From the NCBI GenBank assembly GCA_015039365.1, contig WION01000341.1:1-56039 (forward strand): a stretch of 56,039 nucleotides of DNA, written 5' to 3'. The notes beneath the pieces are model-generated. The model searched no databases, was not told the DNA's origin, and saw nothing but the letters and a program-made list of their open reading frames with translations. Shown in pieces: positions 53,534 through 56,039 of the stretch. Every line of letters starts with the position of its first letter. Within the stretch, counting starts at the first letter, position 1. This DNA is from Amanita rubescens (Eukaryota > Basidiomycota > Agaricomycetes > Agaricales > Amanitaceae). Position numbers and translations under genes: made by a program.

Positions 53534-55612
53534 CTAGGATGAAAGTTGTGTCACCAGCTCTTCGATCGACGGCCTGTCCTTCGGCTCCTGAGAACAACAA
53601 CGACATATAAGCTCCCACATTCTATCATCCAACCCACGCGCGACGACACGCTCGTCGAGTGGGCGGTCTGGAAGTCCATTTTTCCCCTGCTTCTTTGCAA
53701 TCACCTGAAAGTTGTGCCTGATATTCGCATATGGCATCTCATGCGTAAACAGCTATGTAAAAATAAGAGATTCAGTAATCCTGACATCAAACGCGAGAGA
53801 ATGTTACAAGTACAAACCTCTAGAATGGTCATGCCGAAACTATAGATATCCCCCTTGGCCGATACGGTAGGGGGTCCATCCAAAATGAACAATTCCGGTC
53901 CACTCCATCTACAACTATCCGATTCGCCGCTCGTTTGGGTGATCAGGTTCCCTTCAAGCTACAAGAGTGGGGTTTTAGTACAAGTATACAACGATAAGTT
54001 GACATAACATACCTTGGCAAGCGCAAAGTCCGTGATCAACGGTTTACCCTTGTTCCCGATGAGGACCTTTTTCTAGTAACGATGTCAGCGTAACTGGTCA
54101 TAAAACAAAGCATATACGAACTGCTCTCAAGTTGCCATGGATAATGGGAGGTTCCCTCGTATGAAGGACTTTGATCCCTTCCGCAATGCCATGGATCTAT
54201 TGAATGACAGAATTAGAACTTCGCCTTGAAATTAGACAAAAGAACGAATGCGTACCAGCTTCTTGTAGTTGAAAAACTCGTCGTACTTCTTCACATGCGC
54301 CAACAGATCTCCGTTATCTATCCATGGGCTGACCAGAGCGCTGGACATCATGACATTGAGTGTGAAAAAGTGAATGTTACTTTCGAGGGCACTCACAGAC
54401 AAAAATTGTCCGGGGAGTAGAATCCATAAAACGGTATAATGTGCTCTCCATGGTCAATTTCATATATTTTCGCCCACAGCTCGACCTCGCGTCTAATCCT
54501 CTAAAACGTTTGTCAGTCAAGAACGAAGATTTTTTCAAGTCAACAAAGGGTGATGTACCTTTACTGTATTCTCATTCTTCATATTGACAGAACGGACGAC
54601 CTTGATTTTCACGTCTTCGCTATGAAGGTATCTTCCTTTGTACAAATCAACGTCCTTGCCCCCCTCCGTGGGTATTTCTCCGGACCATTGGACCTCCCCT
54701 GAATTAAGCTGACAATTGGGCGGAAGCTGCTTAGACAGCAGAAGCAAGTTGTGCAAGTTCACTTGAATCCGCTTTCGTTCCTCTTCTGACATGGTATTAC
54801 GTTCCTCTAATCCCTGATAAGAAGTGTTAAGAAGTTCAGTCTCCACGTTATGCACTGATGGACGTACTCTTTGCATTATTGTCGTAACCACTTTTTGTTC
54901 GTTCTTCGTAAGCTCACTCTCCTTTACCCGTTCCAAGAAATTGGGTGAGGCAAATTGTTGCATGACAGCTTTATGATCTGCATCGAGACTCTCTTTCAGC
55001 TTCGTCCTCCATTCTTCCTCTTCTCTCTGCGCTACTAGCCCTTCCAATTGTGCCGCGGTCTGAAAGATAATACGTCTATGATCGAGTCCAGTTTGAAACA
55101 AAAAAAGGAACTCGCCATGAAGGTAATAAGGCAATCCAATATCTCGTTGTCACAATCCTCGAGATCTGCCTCGAATTCACCTTGGTGCACCAACATATGG
55201 AACCAGCTCTTTCCAGACCACCTTTGCATCATTTCCTTGACCTTTTTGAGACACCTACAAGCCTTATCAGTGAAATCCACGGTTGTGGGAGCGACAACCT
55301 ACTTGAACACGTCATCTCTGTACGAAACTGTCCGACGAGGGAGAGGCAACTTTTCATACTGTTCAAGAGCATAGTACAGGCGTTTGCACCTATCTGCCAG
55401 ATAGCGAGCAGCATGCCTGTTGGCGAGTATTAGTAGAGAACGTGGAATCCACAGTGAGAGTGGGACGACACGTGCCTGTTTTTGGAAACCGTTTCGCATA
55501 GCTCTATTATGGAATTGAGAAGGTCTCCGACGGGACCTATAGGAAGTAGCGTGGCTGCTCCAGCAATCTCAAATCCTGCCTTGATGGCAGCGGTAGAGGA
55601 AGCGTGACCCAT
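53534..55612 (-). CDS. MLKL-like protein: N-terminal helical bundle plus pseudokinase, 524 aa, 10 exons
   Basis: Exons 55612-55476, 55416-55303, 55254-55116, 55059-54559, 54500-54397, 54340-54256, 54196-54122, 54072-54013, 53958-53818 and 53752-53534 join in frame to 525 codons. Residues about 1-140 form amphipathic helices (AAIKAGFEIAGAATLLPIGP, LNSIIELCETVSKNR, ARYLADRCKRLYYALEQYE, EFEADLEDCDNEILDCLI), the pattern of the MLKL N-terminal domain found in fungal kinases. A helical brace follows (SELTKNEQKVVTTIMQR). Kinase fold from about residue 260: VKIKVVR keeps the beta-3 Lys, LALVSPWIDNGDLLAHV is the hinge, but the catalytic loop is HGNLRAKKVLI (Asp to Asn; metal-binding Asn to Lys) and DFG is DFALAK; the Gly-rich loop is poor. 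DIYSFGMTILE and RPSIEEL are normal. So it is probably a pseudokinase. Animal and plant MLKL kill cells by membrane attack of the N-terminal bundle; for this protein that is inference. Two introns begin with GC. Confidence 0.85.
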
Positions 55613-55653
55613 GGTAGTTTACTGAAGGGGGGTGGCAAAGTTCGGTGCCTCAT

Positions 55654-55662
55654 CTTTTATAA
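55654..55662 (-). promoter_or_regulatory. TATA box of the MLKL-like gene
   Basis: Reads TTATAAAAG on the minus strand, about 42-50 bases upstream of the ATG at 55612. Confidence 0.5.
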
Positions 55663-55833
55663 CATAGGACGTGGCGCCTTGATCACATCGCTGTGAAAAA
55701 GGGTCGGATGCGGCTACAAAGCGAACGAGTCATTGATCGAAATCTATATTCAGTGAACAAACGCTTACGCGGGATGTTGCACTGGAAGTCTTTTGTACTT
55801 TGTGTGACGAACCGCTTATCCCCAACTGCGCTT

Positions 55834-56039
55834 CTACACAGCCGACATGATGCCTTGGCAATGATGTCCCTCTTTCCTTATCAGGGTACCGTTTGACTGG
55901 AAGCGTGAATCACATCGATGAACCTATTATTGCACAGGCAAGTGCCAAAATAATGTCGTCAGCCGAAGTCGAGTTGTGGTTATGATAGACGACAAACTTA
56001 CCCTGAAGGAAGTGCGTGTCATACCAATTGTTATCTGAG
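55834..56039 (-). CDS. Possible 3' exons of a gene entering from the right edge
   Basis: On the minus strand a GTAAGT donor near 56003 and a TAG acceptor near 55935 would join an upstream frame to an exon ending with a frame that includes LIRKEGHHCQGIMSAV and stops at 55834. The reading frame of the upstream exon is unknown because the window ends, so this is only a candidate. Confidence 0.2.

Noticed and set aside
1..56039. CRISPR arrays, tRNA or rRNA genes, bacterial-type operons
   Set aside because: None seen; intron-rich genes and families are eukaryotic, and the only regular repeats are ankyrin units, transposon arms and the R family.

Overview
The window is nuclear DNA of a filamentous basidiomycete, most likely an agaricomycete. 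Nearly every gene is cut by 45-65 bp GT..AG introns. Several families are ones I know from that group: HNH proteins, FHA-RING proteins, STAND/NACHT-ankyrin proteins and kinases with an MLKL-like N-terminus. I see no tRNA, rRNA or CRISPR. For eight genes I rebuilt a splice model that keeps frame from start to stop: alpha/beta hydrolase (342 aa), holocytochrome c synthase (265 aa), cytochrome c (105 aa), PF12902-type ferritin-like protein (346 aa), small ankyrin protein (159 aa), catalase (525 aa), secreted two-domain lectin-like protein (335 aa) and MLKL-like pseudokinase (524 aa). A ninth, a NACHT-ankyrin protein (1293 aa), is also a complete frame. No transcript data were available.

Layout. 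0.7-3.4 kb: an intact alpha/beta hydrolase beside a broken paralog that carries an inserted, order-swapped piece of an FHA-RING gene. 3.7-6.7 kb: gene remnants, including an HNH-nuclease pseudogene and an FHA-RING 5' fragment. 7.4-14.2 kb: genes linked to heme, iron or peroxide, namely cytochrome c heme lyase, a strongly divergent cytochrome c, a dead DyP-type peroxidase and a PF12902-type ferritin-like protein; catalase follows at 21.1-23.1 kb. 14.4-20.7 kb: more remnants and a small intact ankyrin protein.

23.5-48.3 kb is a repeat-rich tandem array. The unit is [unknown repeat R]-[FHA-RING (Dma-like) gene]-[NACHT-ankyrin gene], present twice and followed by two more R copies. The two NACHT-ankyrin genes are damaged in different ways. 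Copy 1 (27.6-36.7 kb) keeps good Walker A and B motifs, but its ankyrin part is split by a 5.1 kb hAT transposon with a perfect 8-bp target duplication, and it is frameshifted. Copy 2 (40.7-45.0 kb) is one complete frame, but its Walker A Thr is Asn and a 9-bp deletion has removed the core of Walker B. The hAT element itself carries a nested 1.6 kb fold-back element.

48.3-56.0 kb: a secreted lectin-like gene, a truncated third hydrolase copy and, at the right end, an MLKL-like protein (N-terminal helical bundle plus a kinase fold that has lost its catalytic residues).

Points of most interest: (1) the cytochrome c that lost its partner-docking lysines but sits beside its own heme lyase; (2) the MLKL-like pseudokinase near NACHT-ankyrin (NLR-like) genes, a possible fungal cell-death or immunity locus; (3) the complementary decay of the two NACHT-ankyrin copies. 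Functions are inferred from sequence only.
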